The notes below the pieces were generated by a model. It did no database searches. It was given only the letters and a program-made list of their open reading frames with translations, and had not been told where the DNA came from. A stretch of DNA of 14,936 nt from the NCBI GenBank assembly GCA_034660995.1, contig JAYEKL010000055.1, positions 1 through 14,936 of the forward strand, written 5' to 3'. Source of the DNA: JAYEKL01 sp034660995. GTDB taxonomy: Bacteria > Patescibacteriota > Minisyncoccia > JAHIHE01 > JAGLIN01. The translations under genes and the position numbers were made by a program. Of this stretch, positions 6,720 to 13,468 are shown piece by piece. Position 1 is the first letter of the stretch. Every line of letters starts with the position of its first letter.

Positions 6720-8137
6720 TATTTCTTTAACTCCTTAACAATCTCTAATACTGCAGCAGCTAGTTTCTGAGCATCAAGAGATTCATAGAAACCTCTCTTT
6801 CCTGGAACTACCGAGTGACCCTCTCTAACGGATTTATTATCCATTACCTGTTGCAGGCAATAGTTAAAAGTTTTGGGCTCTCCAATTTCTTTATAAGCCT
6901 CAAAAAGAATCCTTGCCTGCATTGTTTCGGTTTCGGTATCTTGTGTCTCTCCTTCCCTTTGCTTAAGCTCTGCCGCAGCCTTAACCATTTCGGCGAGATA
7001 TTCATCAGACGTTTCAATGCTTGAAATGGAAATTCTATAAATTTTGATTCCCAATAAATGAGAATCTCTTTTTCCATTCTTAGCCATTTCTTTGATTATT
7101 CTAGAATCAATCTTATCAACACCAGTCAGGTGTTTTATTAATTCAAGCTCCAGTTCTTCTATAATCTCCATATCATCATTATCATTATCTCCAATCAACT
7201 GATCAAAAGAATATTCTGCTACAATCTTCCTGAGCTTGCTCGCTATCATATTCTCCAGAGCATCGCGAACTCCTGATTGTTCTTTTGCAGAAATAAATTC
7301 TTCCAATTCAGTAATTTCTGGTTTGTACAGAACCTGAACCTTTCTTGCCTTAACGGGAACGTTTCCCTTAGCAAAAAGCCCGCCTATCTCTTCGAAATCT
7401 TCTGGCTCCTGATGAACTTCTACGACTAAAAAGTCGATAACACCAGGATAAATAATTAAAGTCCCAGAATCAGAAATTACATCAAAAAGTGGATTTCCGA
7501 AAAGAGTCATAACCCCGACACTTGGAGGCTGCGCAGGTATTTTCCTGGTCTTGCTTTTTAGATACCTCTTTAAACTTTCTAAAATCTCTGGAACTTTTAG
7601 CCACAGAATAATCAGCACTATTAATGATAGAAGTGCTGTTAGAAGTAGTCCAATATAGAGGTAAATAATGTATAAAACTGCTATGAAAATCATATACACA
7701 AGATAGGAAACTTTCCAGTGTTTAATAACATTTATAGCAAATTTCATTAAAAACGATATCTGGTCACTTGTAGTAATTTTTGTAATATGTGTGACCTTAC
7801 CGTTTTTACCCTTAAAAACAAATTGCTTTTTGAATCTAAATACATCTTCTGTTAATATCTCTACTATGCTCTTGCTCATACTAATTGTAAAAACCATTAC
7901 GAGAAGTATCAAAATGCTAATAATACTCTTGCCTATTCCAGCAAAAAGCGCTTTTGATGCACACAATAGATATGCCGTGCCAATAAATCCGAAGATTATA
8001 ATAATCTTCTCAATAAAAACAATCGGCATTCCATAGAGCTTAAGATCAGAATAACTTAAGCTGTTCGTATCGTTGTTTTCTTTTTCGGGCTCTTCATCTT
8101 CCCAAACTCTATCACACCATCTATCTCCAATTGCCAT
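6719..8137 (-). CDS. Membrane-anchored SPFH/band 7 (stomatin-like) domain protein
   Basis: The 472-residue protein has a short acidic cytoplasmic start and two pairs of membrane helices (about 39-59 with 69-88, and 139-160 with 162-181). An SPFH-type region follows at about 205-395, opening VGVMTLFGNPLF with IIYPGVIDFLVVEV and later YRISISSIETSDEYLAEMV, and ending in a charged helical segment with QREGETQDTETETMQARI. SPFH proteins oligomerise into membrane scaffolds that organise lipids or restrain proteases. Most have a single N-terminal anchor, so four helices before the domain is unusual. The gene leads a two-gene operon with its own promoter, a good Shine-Dalgarno (AAAAGGAG, 10 bases before ATG) and a terminator. 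Base composition looks less AT-rich than its neighbours. Family assignment is fairly secure; the function here is unknown. Confidence 0.75.
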   Translation of the reverse strand: MAIGDRWCDRVWEDEEPEKENNDTNSLSYSDLKLYGMPIVFIEKIIIIFGFIGTAYLLCASKALFAGIGKSIISILILLVMVFTISMSKSIVEILTEDVFRFKKQFVFKGKNGKVTHITKITTSDQISFLMKFAINVIKHWKVSYLVYMIFIAVLYIIYLYIGLLLTALLSLIVLIILWLKVPEILESLKRYLKSKTRKIPAQPPSVGVMTLFGNPLFDVISDSGTLIIYPGVIDFLVVEVHQEPEDFEEIGGLFAKGNVPVKARKVQVLYKPEITELEEFISAKEQSGVRDALENMIASKLRKIVAEYSFDQLIGDNDNDDMEIIEELELELIKHLTGVDKIDSRIIKEMAKNGKRDSHLLGIKIYRISISSIETSDEYLAEMVKAAAELKQREGETQDTETETMQARILFEAYKEIGEPKTFNYCLQQVMDNKSVREGHSVVPGKRGFYESLDAQKLAAAVLEIVKELKK

Positions 8138-8147
8138 AATATATCAT

Positions 8148-8155
8148 CTCCTTTT
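8148..8155 (-). promoter_or_regulatory. Strong Shine-Dalgarno of the SPFH gene
   Basis: AAAAGGAG is centred about 10 bases before the ATG at 8137. Nearly all other starts in the window have no purine-rich ribosome binding site, so this one stands out and supports the chosen start. Confidence 0.8.
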
Positions 8156-8195
8156 ATTTTGTTCTTATTCCTTGCTTGCCACAATTTAGAACTGC

Positions 8196-8268
8196 GACAA
8201 TAGTTGTCAATGATCAATACAATTGTCACTGATAATGATTGATTTTTAGCTAAAATCTCCCATTGTCA
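8196..8268. promoter_or_regulatory. Cluster of TTGTCA repeats and palindromes in the SPFH operon leader
   Basis: TTGTCA occurs at 8204, 8223 and 8263, and a fourth copy at 8299 overlaps the -35 box. GACAATAGTTGTC (8196-8208) is a palindrome with 5-bp arms, and TTTTAGCTAAAA (8244-8255) is a perfect 12-bp palindrome. The sites lie in the first 75 bases or so of the transcript and could be operators or an mRNA structure. No known regulator motif was recognised. Confidence 0.4.
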
Positions 8269-8277
8269 GAACCTTGA

Positions 8278-8305
8278 ATTATACACTAAAAAGCAAGTTT
8301 GTCAA
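8278..8305 (-). promoter_or_regulatory. Consensus sigma-70 promoter of the SPFH operon
   Basis: On the minus strand a perfect TTGACA (8305-8300) is separated by 16 bases from a perfect TATAAT (8283-8278). Transcription should start near 8271, giving a leader of about 134 bases before the ATG at 8137. It is the best promoter match in the window. Confidence 0.75.
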
Positions 8306-8366
8306 GACCAGAATCCTACATTCCTACATTCTGCTCCCAAGCACAACATTACAAATAGAATACTCC

Positions 8367-8485
8367 GTTGGCTCCATAGTCCCGATAGGGCTGTGGAGCC
8401 TATTGTGATTTCAAACTTTATGAAAAGAGATTTAAAAAAATCCTGCATTTAGGCTCCACAGCTCTAAAGAGACTATGGAGCCAAC
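8367..8485. repeat. Double-hairpin element (GGCTCCATAGTC family), intergenic copy
   Basis: Perfect 15-bp inverted ends, GTTGGCTCCATAGTC (8367-8381) and its complement (8471-8485), enclose 119 bp. Each arm is also a hairpin by itself: GGCTCCATAGTCCC with GGGCTGTGGAGCC on the left, and GGCTCCACAGCTCT with GAGACTATGGAGCC on the right. The element is thus two head-to-head hairpins around a 51-base AT-rich centre, like a BIME. A related copy lies inside rsmA at 9143-9223. Confidence 0.9.
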
Positions 8486-8503
8486 AGAACACATAACATC
8501 CCG

Positions 8504-8552
8504 CTTAATATTCTTCAACCTTGTGGAGAAGTTTATACGCATAGAACATCAT
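8504..8552. repeat. Dispersed palindromic element (GTGGAGAA family), half copy 3
   Basis: CTTAATATTCTTCAACCTTG, then TGGAGAAG and a TTATACGCATAGAACATCAT stretch, match the reverse complement of one half of the copy at 5794-5909. It ends 4 bases from the rsmA stop codon; the other arm is absent. Confidence 0.7.
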
Positions 8553-8555
8553 TTT

Positions 8556-9476
8556 TTAGTCTCTTAACAAAATAGCCAGCTTCTTCCATTCCTCTAAGCT
8601 CAATTCTTGCGCGCGAGCATTTAGACTTATTCCTGTTTTTGAAAGAAGTTCCTCGCTTTGTGTTTTTTCAATATGCAAACCAGCAGAAAGATTATTTACT
8701 AATTTTTTGCGCTTTGCTGAAAAACCAATTTTTATAATTTTAAATAAGTCTTTTGTAGAAACACAACTAATTGCGTTTTTGTCTGAAACCGTGCTTCTAT
8801 GAATATTTTTTATCTTTAAAATCGCAGAATCAACTTTCGGTTCAGGATAAAATGATGATTTATCAACATAATCAGTAATTTCAGGCTCGCCATAAACTTG
8901 CACGCTAAGAGCGAGAACACTTAGTTTTCCTGGCTTAGCGCATATTCTTTCCGCAACCTCTTTTTGCATAAGCAAAACGATAAACTCTGGTTGAGCATCA
9001 CTTTCTAAAAACATTTTTATTATCGGCGAAGTTATATAATAGGGGATATTAGAAACAAGCTTGTATCTCTCGTTAACAGAATATTTTTTTATAAATTCTT
9101 TTAATTTGATTTTTAAAATATCATCATTTATAACTTCAATATGTTGGCTCCATAGTCCCGTTAGGACTGTGGAGTCGCTTTGCGCAAAATGCTCCACAGG
9201 CCTATCGGGACTATGGAGCAAACGACTTTTTAACAACTCTGCTAATTTTTTATCTTTTTCAATCGCAATAACTTTACCGCATTTTTTTGAAAGCTCTTCT
9301 GTTAAAGTTCCAAATCCAGGACCAATCTCAAAAACAATATCTTCTTTTTTCAAATCAGAAACTTCAACAATTCTTTGAAGAACTGTCTCATCAATTAAAA
9401 AATTCTGTCCCAAACTTTTGAGAATTTTTAGATCTTCCTGTTTTAATATTTTTTTTATCTCTTCTTTGTTTAACAT
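8556..9476 (-). CDS. rsmA: 16S rRNA adenine dimethyltransferase RsmA/KsgA with an in-frame repeat insertion
   Basis: RsmA uses S-adenosylmethionine to dimethylate two adjacent adenines in helix 45 of 16S rRNA late in small-subunit assembly. The diagnostic motifs are QNFLID (24-29), the SAM-binding loop FEIGPGFGTLT (49-59), the acidic E73 in AIEKD, DDILKI (118-123) and the catalytic NIPYY (143-147). The length is 306 residues; the family is usually about 260-280. Residues 85-112 are encoded by an 81-bp palindromic repeat in the loop between the second strand region and IEVINDDI. Removing 27 residues gives a normal 279. All catalytic motifs are intact, so the enzyme is probably active. A TATAGA hexamer lies 11 bases before the ATG, with no Shine-Dalgarno. 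The next gene upstream, uvrD, is separated by a repeat-containing gap of 190 bases. Confidence 0.95.
   Translation of the reverse strand: MLNKEEIKKILKQEDLKILKSLGQNFLIDETVLQRIVEVSDLKKEDIVFEIGPGFGTLTEELSKKCGKVIAIEKDKKLAELLKSRLLHSPDRPVEHFAQSDSTVLTGLWSQHIEVINDDILKIKLKEFIKKYSVNERYKLVSNIPYYITSPIIKMFLESDAQPEFIVLLMQKEVAERICAKPGKLSVLALSVQVYGEPEITDYVDKSSFYPEPKVDSAILKIKNIHRSTVSDKNAISCVSTKDLFKIIKIGFSAKRKKLVNNLSAGLHIEKTQSEELLSKTGISLNARAQELSLEEWKKLAILLRD
9143..9223. repeat. Double-hairpin element (GGCTCCATAGTC family) inside rsmA
   Basis: Inverted ends GTTGGCTCCATAGTCCCG (9143-9160) and CGGGACTATGGAGCAAAC (9206-9223) differ at one position. The full arms at 9147-9175 and 9191-9219 pair at about 26 of 29 positions. 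The element is 81 bp, exactly 27 codons. In the rsmA direction only the frame used by the gene is open; the other two reach TAA and TAG. It therefore encodes residues 85-112 without breaking the gene. The same termini occur in the intergenic copy at 8367-8485. Confidence 0.92.
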
Positions 9477-9530
9477 GTTTTTAATCTTCTATACACTGCT
9501 GTTATTAAAACTCTCTGACTTTCTGGGATA

Positions 9531-9629
9531 GAGACTAAGCCTCTATACAATTATTTGTTATTTAAAATATCGTGTTCTATATAAAAACAAACCATAGTAC
9601 TAAGATTAGTGTGGAGAGGCTTAGCCTCT
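9531..9629. repeat. Inverted repeat with GAGGCTTAGCCTC arms
   Basis: GAGACTAAGCCTCT (9531-9544) is complementary to AGAGGCTTAGCCTC (9615-9628), with a 70-base AT-rich centre. The right arm AGAGGCTTAGCCTCT is also a perfect self-palindrome around one base. It occupies the 190-base gap between uvrD and rsmA and fits the pattern of one palindromic element per gap. Confidence 0.65.
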
Positions 9630-9666
9630 TTCTAACAACAATACAGAATTACTTCTTCTCGCGCGT

Positions 9667-11715
9667 TTAATCAACATTAATATAATCAGATTCACTATCG
9701 TCTTCTCCCAGATAGCTATACCCCTGATTTTTGTAATCAACCAAATGTTCAGGCATATCAGAAATAAATCTTGAGGGATAATTTACCTGAGTCCTACCAA
9801 AGATTCTTCTTACTCTCGTGAATATAAGATGAACTTTGTTTTTTGCTCTTGTTATACCAACATAACACAATCTTCTTTCCTCTTCCATTTCGGCAGGATT
9901 CTCTAAGCTCATAGAATGAGGAAGAAGTCCTTCTTCAAGTCCGATAATAAAGACTGCGTCATATTCCAATCCTTTGGCAGAATGCAAGGTCATTAAAGTA
10001 ACTGCTTCTTGCTTGTCATCAACATTATCTAAATCAGTAGCGAGAGCGACTTCCTCTAAAAATAAACTCAAGGCTTCTTTCGTTGAAAATTTATCATATT
10101 TTTCAATGGCAGTAAAAAGTTCCTGAACGTTCTCCCATCTATTATTTCCCTCATCTGTCCCGTCTAAAATATATCCCCTATAATCTACAGATTTTAAAAG
10201 AAAATCAAGAAACTGACTTACTTTTACTTCCGATATCTTTCTCTTACATTTTTTTATAATACTTACAAATTCCATTAAATTTTCCATTCTTTTTTTTGTA
10301 ATATTTTTATGCTCATAATCCGTAATCGCCTCAATTACATTTATTCTTTCTGTTTTTGCTACGCTAATAATTTTCTCAAAAGTAGTTTTTCCTATTCCTC
10401 TTTTAGGAATATTTACAATTCTTTCAAAACTCAAAAAATCGTCTGGATTCTGAATAAAACGAAAGTAGGCTATAATATCTTTTATTTCTTTTCTCATATA
10501 AAACTTTATACCGCCAACAATTCGATAGGGAACATTGTAACGAAGAAAAGCTTCTTCAATAGATCTTGATTGAGCGTTTGTTCTATACAGAATCGCAATG
10601 TCCTTTAATTTTACATTACTCTTAGTATTTAATCTTGCAATTTCAGAAATTATAAATTCCGCTTCTCCCTTTTCGTCTGCTGCTTCATAAACAACAACCT
10701 TTTCTCCATTTCCTTTATTACTAAAAAGCTTCTTTTCTTTCTTGTTTATATTTTTTGAGATTACGCCATAAGAAACATCCAAAATTTCTTGAGTTGATCT
10801 ATAATTTTGCTCAAGAAGAATGGTTTTTGCTCCTGGATAATTTTTTTCAAATTCAAGTATATTTTTTATGTCAGCCCCGCGCCATTTATAGATACTTTGC
10901 CAATCGTCACCAACAACAAAAATATTTTTGTGTTTTTTACCAAGAAGATTTATCAATCTATATTGAGCATAATTTGTATCTTGATATTCATCAGCCATTA
11001 TATATTTAAATTTCTCCTGATATTTTTCTAAAACTTTTGGGTGATCTAAAAAAAGAATAGCAGTTTGCATAATAAGATCGTCAAAATCAAATGCATTACT
11101 TTCTTTTAGTCTTTTTTGGTACAAGCTATAAATTTTGCTAACATTTTCCTGAAAAAAACCATCAACCATATTTTCGTATCTTTGAGGAGTTTTAAGTTCG
11201 TTTTTTGCGTTAGAAATTTCAGCAAGTATGGCTCTTGGATTAGATTGCTCATCATTCATTTCAAGCTCTTTCATAATTTTTTTTACAAGAACTTTTTGGT
11301 CATCACCATCAAAAATAATAAAATCTTTTTTATATCCAATAGCTTCTGCCTCTTTTCGCAAAATTTTAACGCAAAGACTATGAAAAGTACAAATTGTCGG
11401 CTCAACAGAAGAGAAAGAAAGAGTGGCTGGACCAAAAGCATTCATTTGTTTTAATTCTCCAAATTTTTTACCAATACAAATCTTATTAAGCAAAGCTGTA
11501 GCCCTATTTTTCATCTCCTGAGCAGCTTTATTTGTAAATGTAACAGCAAGAATATCTCCCGGCTTTGATTTTTGACTTGCTATAATATGGACAATTCTGT
11601 GGGTTAAAACCCTTGTTTTTCCAGATCCAGGACCAGCGATCACCAAAACAGGACCCTCCGTAGTTAAAACGGCATCTTTTTGTTTTTCATTTAAGTTTTC
11701 TAAAATATCAGCCAT
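9667..11715 (-). CDS. uvrD: UvrD/PcrA-type superfamily 1 DNA helicase
   Basis: This ATP-dependent 3'-5' DNA helicase acts in nucleotide-excision or mismatch repair and replication restart. Motifs are in order: Q motif LNEKQKDAV (8-16), Walker A AGPGSGKT (27-34), motif II DEYQDTN (242-248), motif III GDDWQSIYKWRGAD (269-282), QNYRS (303-307), motif V VTLMTLHSAKGLEYD (572-586) and motif VI YVGITRAK (618-625). At 682 residues it is slightly short of typical PcrA because the C-terminal tail is brief and acidic. Between TNKAAQEMKNR (61-71) and TFHSL (110-114) there are roughly 25 more residues than in ordinary PcrA. The ATG lies 6 bases after an extended -10, with no room for a Shine-Dalgarno. The paralogue (UvrD, PcrA or Rep) cannot be fixed from sequence alone. 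Confidence 0.93.
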   Translation of the reverse strand: MADILENLNEKQKDAVLTTEGPVLVIAGPGSGKTRVLTHRIVHIIASQKSKPGDILAVTFTNKAAQEMKNRATALLNKICIGKKFGELKQMNAFGPATLSFSSVEPTICTFHSLCVKILRKEAEAIGYKKDFIIFDGDDQKVLVKKIMKELEMNDEQSNPRAILAEISNAKNELKTPQRYENMVDGFFQENVSKIYSLYQKRLKESNAFDFDDLIMQTAILFLDHPKVLEKYQEKFKYIMADEYQDTNYAQYRLINLLGKKHKNIFVVGDDWQSIYKWRGADIKNILEFEKNYPGAKTILLEQNYRSTQEILDVSYGVISKNINKKEKKLFSNKGNGEKVVVYEAADEKGEAEFIISEIARLNTKSNVKLKDIAILYRTNAQSRSIEEAFLRYNVPYRIVGGIKFYMRKEIKDIIAYFRFIQNPDDFLSFERIVNIPKRGIGKTTFEKIISVAKTERINVIEAITDYEHKNITKKRMENLMEFVSIIKKCKRKISEVKVSQFLDFLLKSVDYRGYILDGTDEGNNRWENVQELFTAIEKYDKFSTKEALSLFLEEVALATDLDNVDDKQEAVTLMTLHSAKGLEYDAVFIIGLEEGLLPHSMSLENPAEMEEERRLCYVGITRAKNKVHLIFTRVRRIFGRTQVNYPSRFISDMPEHLVDYKNQGYSYLGEDDSESDYINVD

Positions 11716-11721
11716 AAAGTC

Positions 11722-11730
11722 ATTATAACA
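11722..11730 (-). promoter_or_regulatory. Extended -10 promoter of uvrD, implying a leaderless mRNA
   Basis: On the minus strand TGTTATAAT is an extended -10 (TGnTATAAT) ending 6 bases before the helicase ATG. A start about 7 bases downstream would fall on the A of the ATG. The -35 position is weak (TTATTC), which extended -10 promoters tolerate. Confidence 0.55.
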
Positions 11731-11736
11731 TAGAAT

Positions 11737-11772
11737 TGAATTTGGAATAAAGAATTCTGAATTTGGAATAAA
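11737..11772. repeat. Tandem pair of TGAATTTGGAATAAA
   Basis: The 15-mer at 11737-11751 recurs exactly at 11758-11772, a 21-bp period. It lies just upstream of the uvrD -10. Two helical turns of spacing could suit a DNA-binding protein, but simple slippage in AT-rich DNA is also possible. Confidence 0.6.
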
Positions 11773-11858
11773 TTAATCTTTATTTTATTTATATACTTTA
11801 TACTAAATACTAAATTGGCTTGACAAAATAGTCTATTATACATAAGTTGTGATTGACA

Positions 11859-11887
11859 TTGACATAGCCTTTAGCGTGTGGTAAATT
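11859..11887 (+). promoter_or_regulatory. Possible promoter of the LysM-CHAP gene
   Basis: TTGACA (11859-11864), 17 bases, TAAATT (11882-11887) is a good -35 and a fair -10. Other TTGACA hexamers lie at 11820 and 11853, and a TATAAT at 11901 lacks a -35. Starting near 11894 would leave a leader of about 190 bases containing the two direct repeats at 11946 and 12054. Confidence 0.4.
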
Positions 11888-11945
11888 GTTATATGTGAGT
11901 TATAATTTTATAATTTTTAGACTTTTTGTTGATTAATCTACGATT

Positions 11946-11963
11946 TTAGCTGAAATTAGTCAA
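11946..11963 (+). repeat. Leader direct repeat 1, TTAGCTGAAATTAGTCAA
   Basis: It matches 12054-12071 at 17 of 18 positions, 108 bp apart, both between the putative promoter and the start of the LysM-CHAP gene. The core TTAGCT resembles the TTTTAGCTAAAA palindrome in the SPFH operon leader (8244-8255). Confidence 0.6.
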
Positions 11964-12053
11964 TTTTGATAGTAAAGATGATTATAAGACATAAAGTTTG
12001 AAGGAAATAAACAAATTAGTATTACAATAAGCAATCTAAAAGATAACAAAGGA

Positions 12054-12071
12054 TTAGCTGAAATTACTCAA
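12054..12071 (+). repeat. Leader direct repeat 2, TTAGCTGAAATTACTCAA
   Basis: This is the second copy of the 18-bp repeat, differing at one base from 11946-11963 and ending 15 bases before the annotated ATG of the LysM-CHAP gene. It is in the in-frame upstream extension and could instead be coding if translation begins earlier at a non-ATG codon. Confidence 0.6.
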
Positions 12072-12086
12072 AAAAATAAAATTGGA

Positions 12087-13238
12087 ATGTTTTGTGGAGT
12101 TTTTTCTTTTTTTAGAAGTTATATTACTGTCTTTACAGTGATTTTTTTATTAACAACAGTGTCCGTAGTAAACTCTACTCCTCGAAATAGCTTTCAAAAT
12201 AAAAATGTTCTATTTTCCTATATGGATAGGGGAGAAGGAAGTAATAATGGCAAAACTATAATTATACGAAATATAAAAAATTCTGAATATATACAAGATA
12301 ATGAGAAAAGATATGTTCCTATCGTTAAGATTGCCAGCGCCAATTCTAATATTCTATTAGACTCAAATGGAAACAAAGAAAAAACAGACGCTTTAATTTT
12401 AGAAAATACAAGTACGGAAACTGCTTCCTTCGCTCTTTTCGATGGCACTTCATTTATTGCACCTGCTACCTATTTTGACAAATCTCTTTCTGATAATTTA
12501 AAATACGGCATAATGAAATATGTAGTAAAATCAGGAGATACGCCTAGTTCTATTGCAACTTCCTTTGGAATCTCAACTTACACTGTTCTTTGGGCAAATA
12601 AACTAAAAGTGGGAGATTACATCAGACCAAAACAAGAATTAGAGATATTGCCTGTAACTGGAGTTAAACATATTGTTAAACCAGGAGACACAGTAGAAGC
12701 TATTACTAAAAAATATAAAGCAGATAAAGAAGAGATTATAATTTTTAACAGTCTTAATGCTGATGGTAATTTTCAGGAAGGAACAGAAGGAAAAACATTA
12801 ATTATCCCTAATGGTGAAATGAAGGCTCCTGTAATAATAAGAAAGGCACCTACCCCAAGAACAACAACTGGAACGATTCTTTCTTCATCTAAATACAAAA
12901 CATCTGGTTTTGTAAATCCATTGAAGAGTCATAGATTCGCTTATGGACACTGCACATATTATGTAGCTAGCAAAATATATGTCCCATGGAGCGGTCACGC
13001 TAAATCTTGGCTTGCAAATGCCAGAGCTTATGGATATAGAACAGGAAACACACCTGTAGCAGGAGCCATTGTTGTTACAACTGAGAATAGATGGTACGGT
13101 CATGTTGGCTTAGTTGAATCCGTAACTGGAAATAGTATTACCATTTCTGAGATGAACTATGCAGGCTGGAATAGAAAAAGCGTCAGAGTTATCTCTATAA
13201 ACAGTCATGTTATAAGAGGATATATTTATGTACGTTAA
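12087..13238 (+). CDS. Secreted LysM-LysM-CHAP peptidoglycan hydrolase
   Basis: The 383-residue protein begins with a signal peptide or anchor (hydrophobic about 10-29), then a low-complexity linker. Two LysM peptidoglycan-binding domains follow: YVVKSGDTPSSIATSFGIS at about 145-188, and HIVKPGDTVEAITKKYKAD at about 195-242. A C-terminal CHAP domain spans about 283-383. CHAP is a papain-like amidase/endopeptidase fold; the expected catalytic residues are Cys289 (in GHCTYYVA), His339 (in YGHVGLVES) and Glu355 (in SEMNYAGW). It should cut peptidoglycan outside the membrane, during growth or to open the wall for secretion or host contact. It is monocistronic and divergent from uvrD. No Shine-Dalgarno precedes the ATG. 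The frame stays open upstream to 11988 without a canonical start. No clear terminator follows. Confidence 0.92.
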   Translation: MFCGVFSFFRSYITVFTVIFLLTTVSVVNSTPRNSFQNKNVLFSYMDRGEGSNNGKTIIIRNIKNSEYIQDNEKRYVPIVKIASANSNILLDSNGNKEKTDALILENTSTETASFALFDGTSFIAPATYFDKSLSDNLKYGIMKYVVKSGDTPSSIATSFGISTYTVLWANKLKVGDYIRPKQELEILPVTGVKHIVKPGDTVEAITKKYKADKEEIIIFNSLNADGNFQEGTEGKTLIIPNGEMKAPVIIRKAPTPRTTTGTILSSSKYKTSGFVNPLKSHRFAYGHCTYYVASKIYVPWSGHAKSWLANARAYGYRTGNTPVAGAIVVTTENRWYGHVGLVESVTGNSITISEMNYAGWNRKSVRVISINSHVIRGYIYVR

Positions 13239-13324
13239 AATTTATAATATAAAAAAATTAGAAAGTTTAAACTTTAATTATGTATTACAAGAATATTCAT
13301 CCTGCAAGAATGTTACAAGTTATT

Positions 13325-13455
13325 AATTAGGCTCTGCTGATTTTCTTATAATTCTCCTCTAGAGAGAGTGTTGGAGGTGTGTTGAAAAACTTATTACACA
13401 CCCCTTACACCTCTCAAGAGGGGAATAATCGGTAAAAAATCACCAGTCCCTAATT
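13325..13455. repeat. CTGATTTT-family palindromic element, complete copy
   Basis: Ends AATTAGG (13325-13331) and CCTAATT (13449-13455) are inverted. CTGCTGATTTTCTTATAA with a CTCCTCTAGAGAG block and GGTGTGT pair imperfectly with ACACACCCC, CTCTCAAGAGGGG and AAAAATCACCAG on the right. The 131-bp element lacks an ORF and sits 13 bases upstream of the tRNA. Partial copies are at 5753-5797, 5911-5959 and 13580-13610. The rest of 13239-13324 is AT-rich with no recognised feature. Confidence 0.85.
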
Positions 13456-13468
13456 GTAAATTAATTTC

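Noticed and set aside
6844..7077. 77-residue ORF in another frame of the SPFH gene
   Set aside because: Wholly inside a well-supported gene on the same strand, with no domain or ribosome site.
9531..9629. Rho-independent terminator for uvrD
   Set aside because: The inverted arms are 70 bases apart and are not followed by a T run on the uvrD strand.
13262..13275. Terminator of the LysM-CHAP gene at AAAGTTTAAACTTT
   Set aside because: The palindrome is short, made only of weak pairs at its centre, and lacks a following T run.
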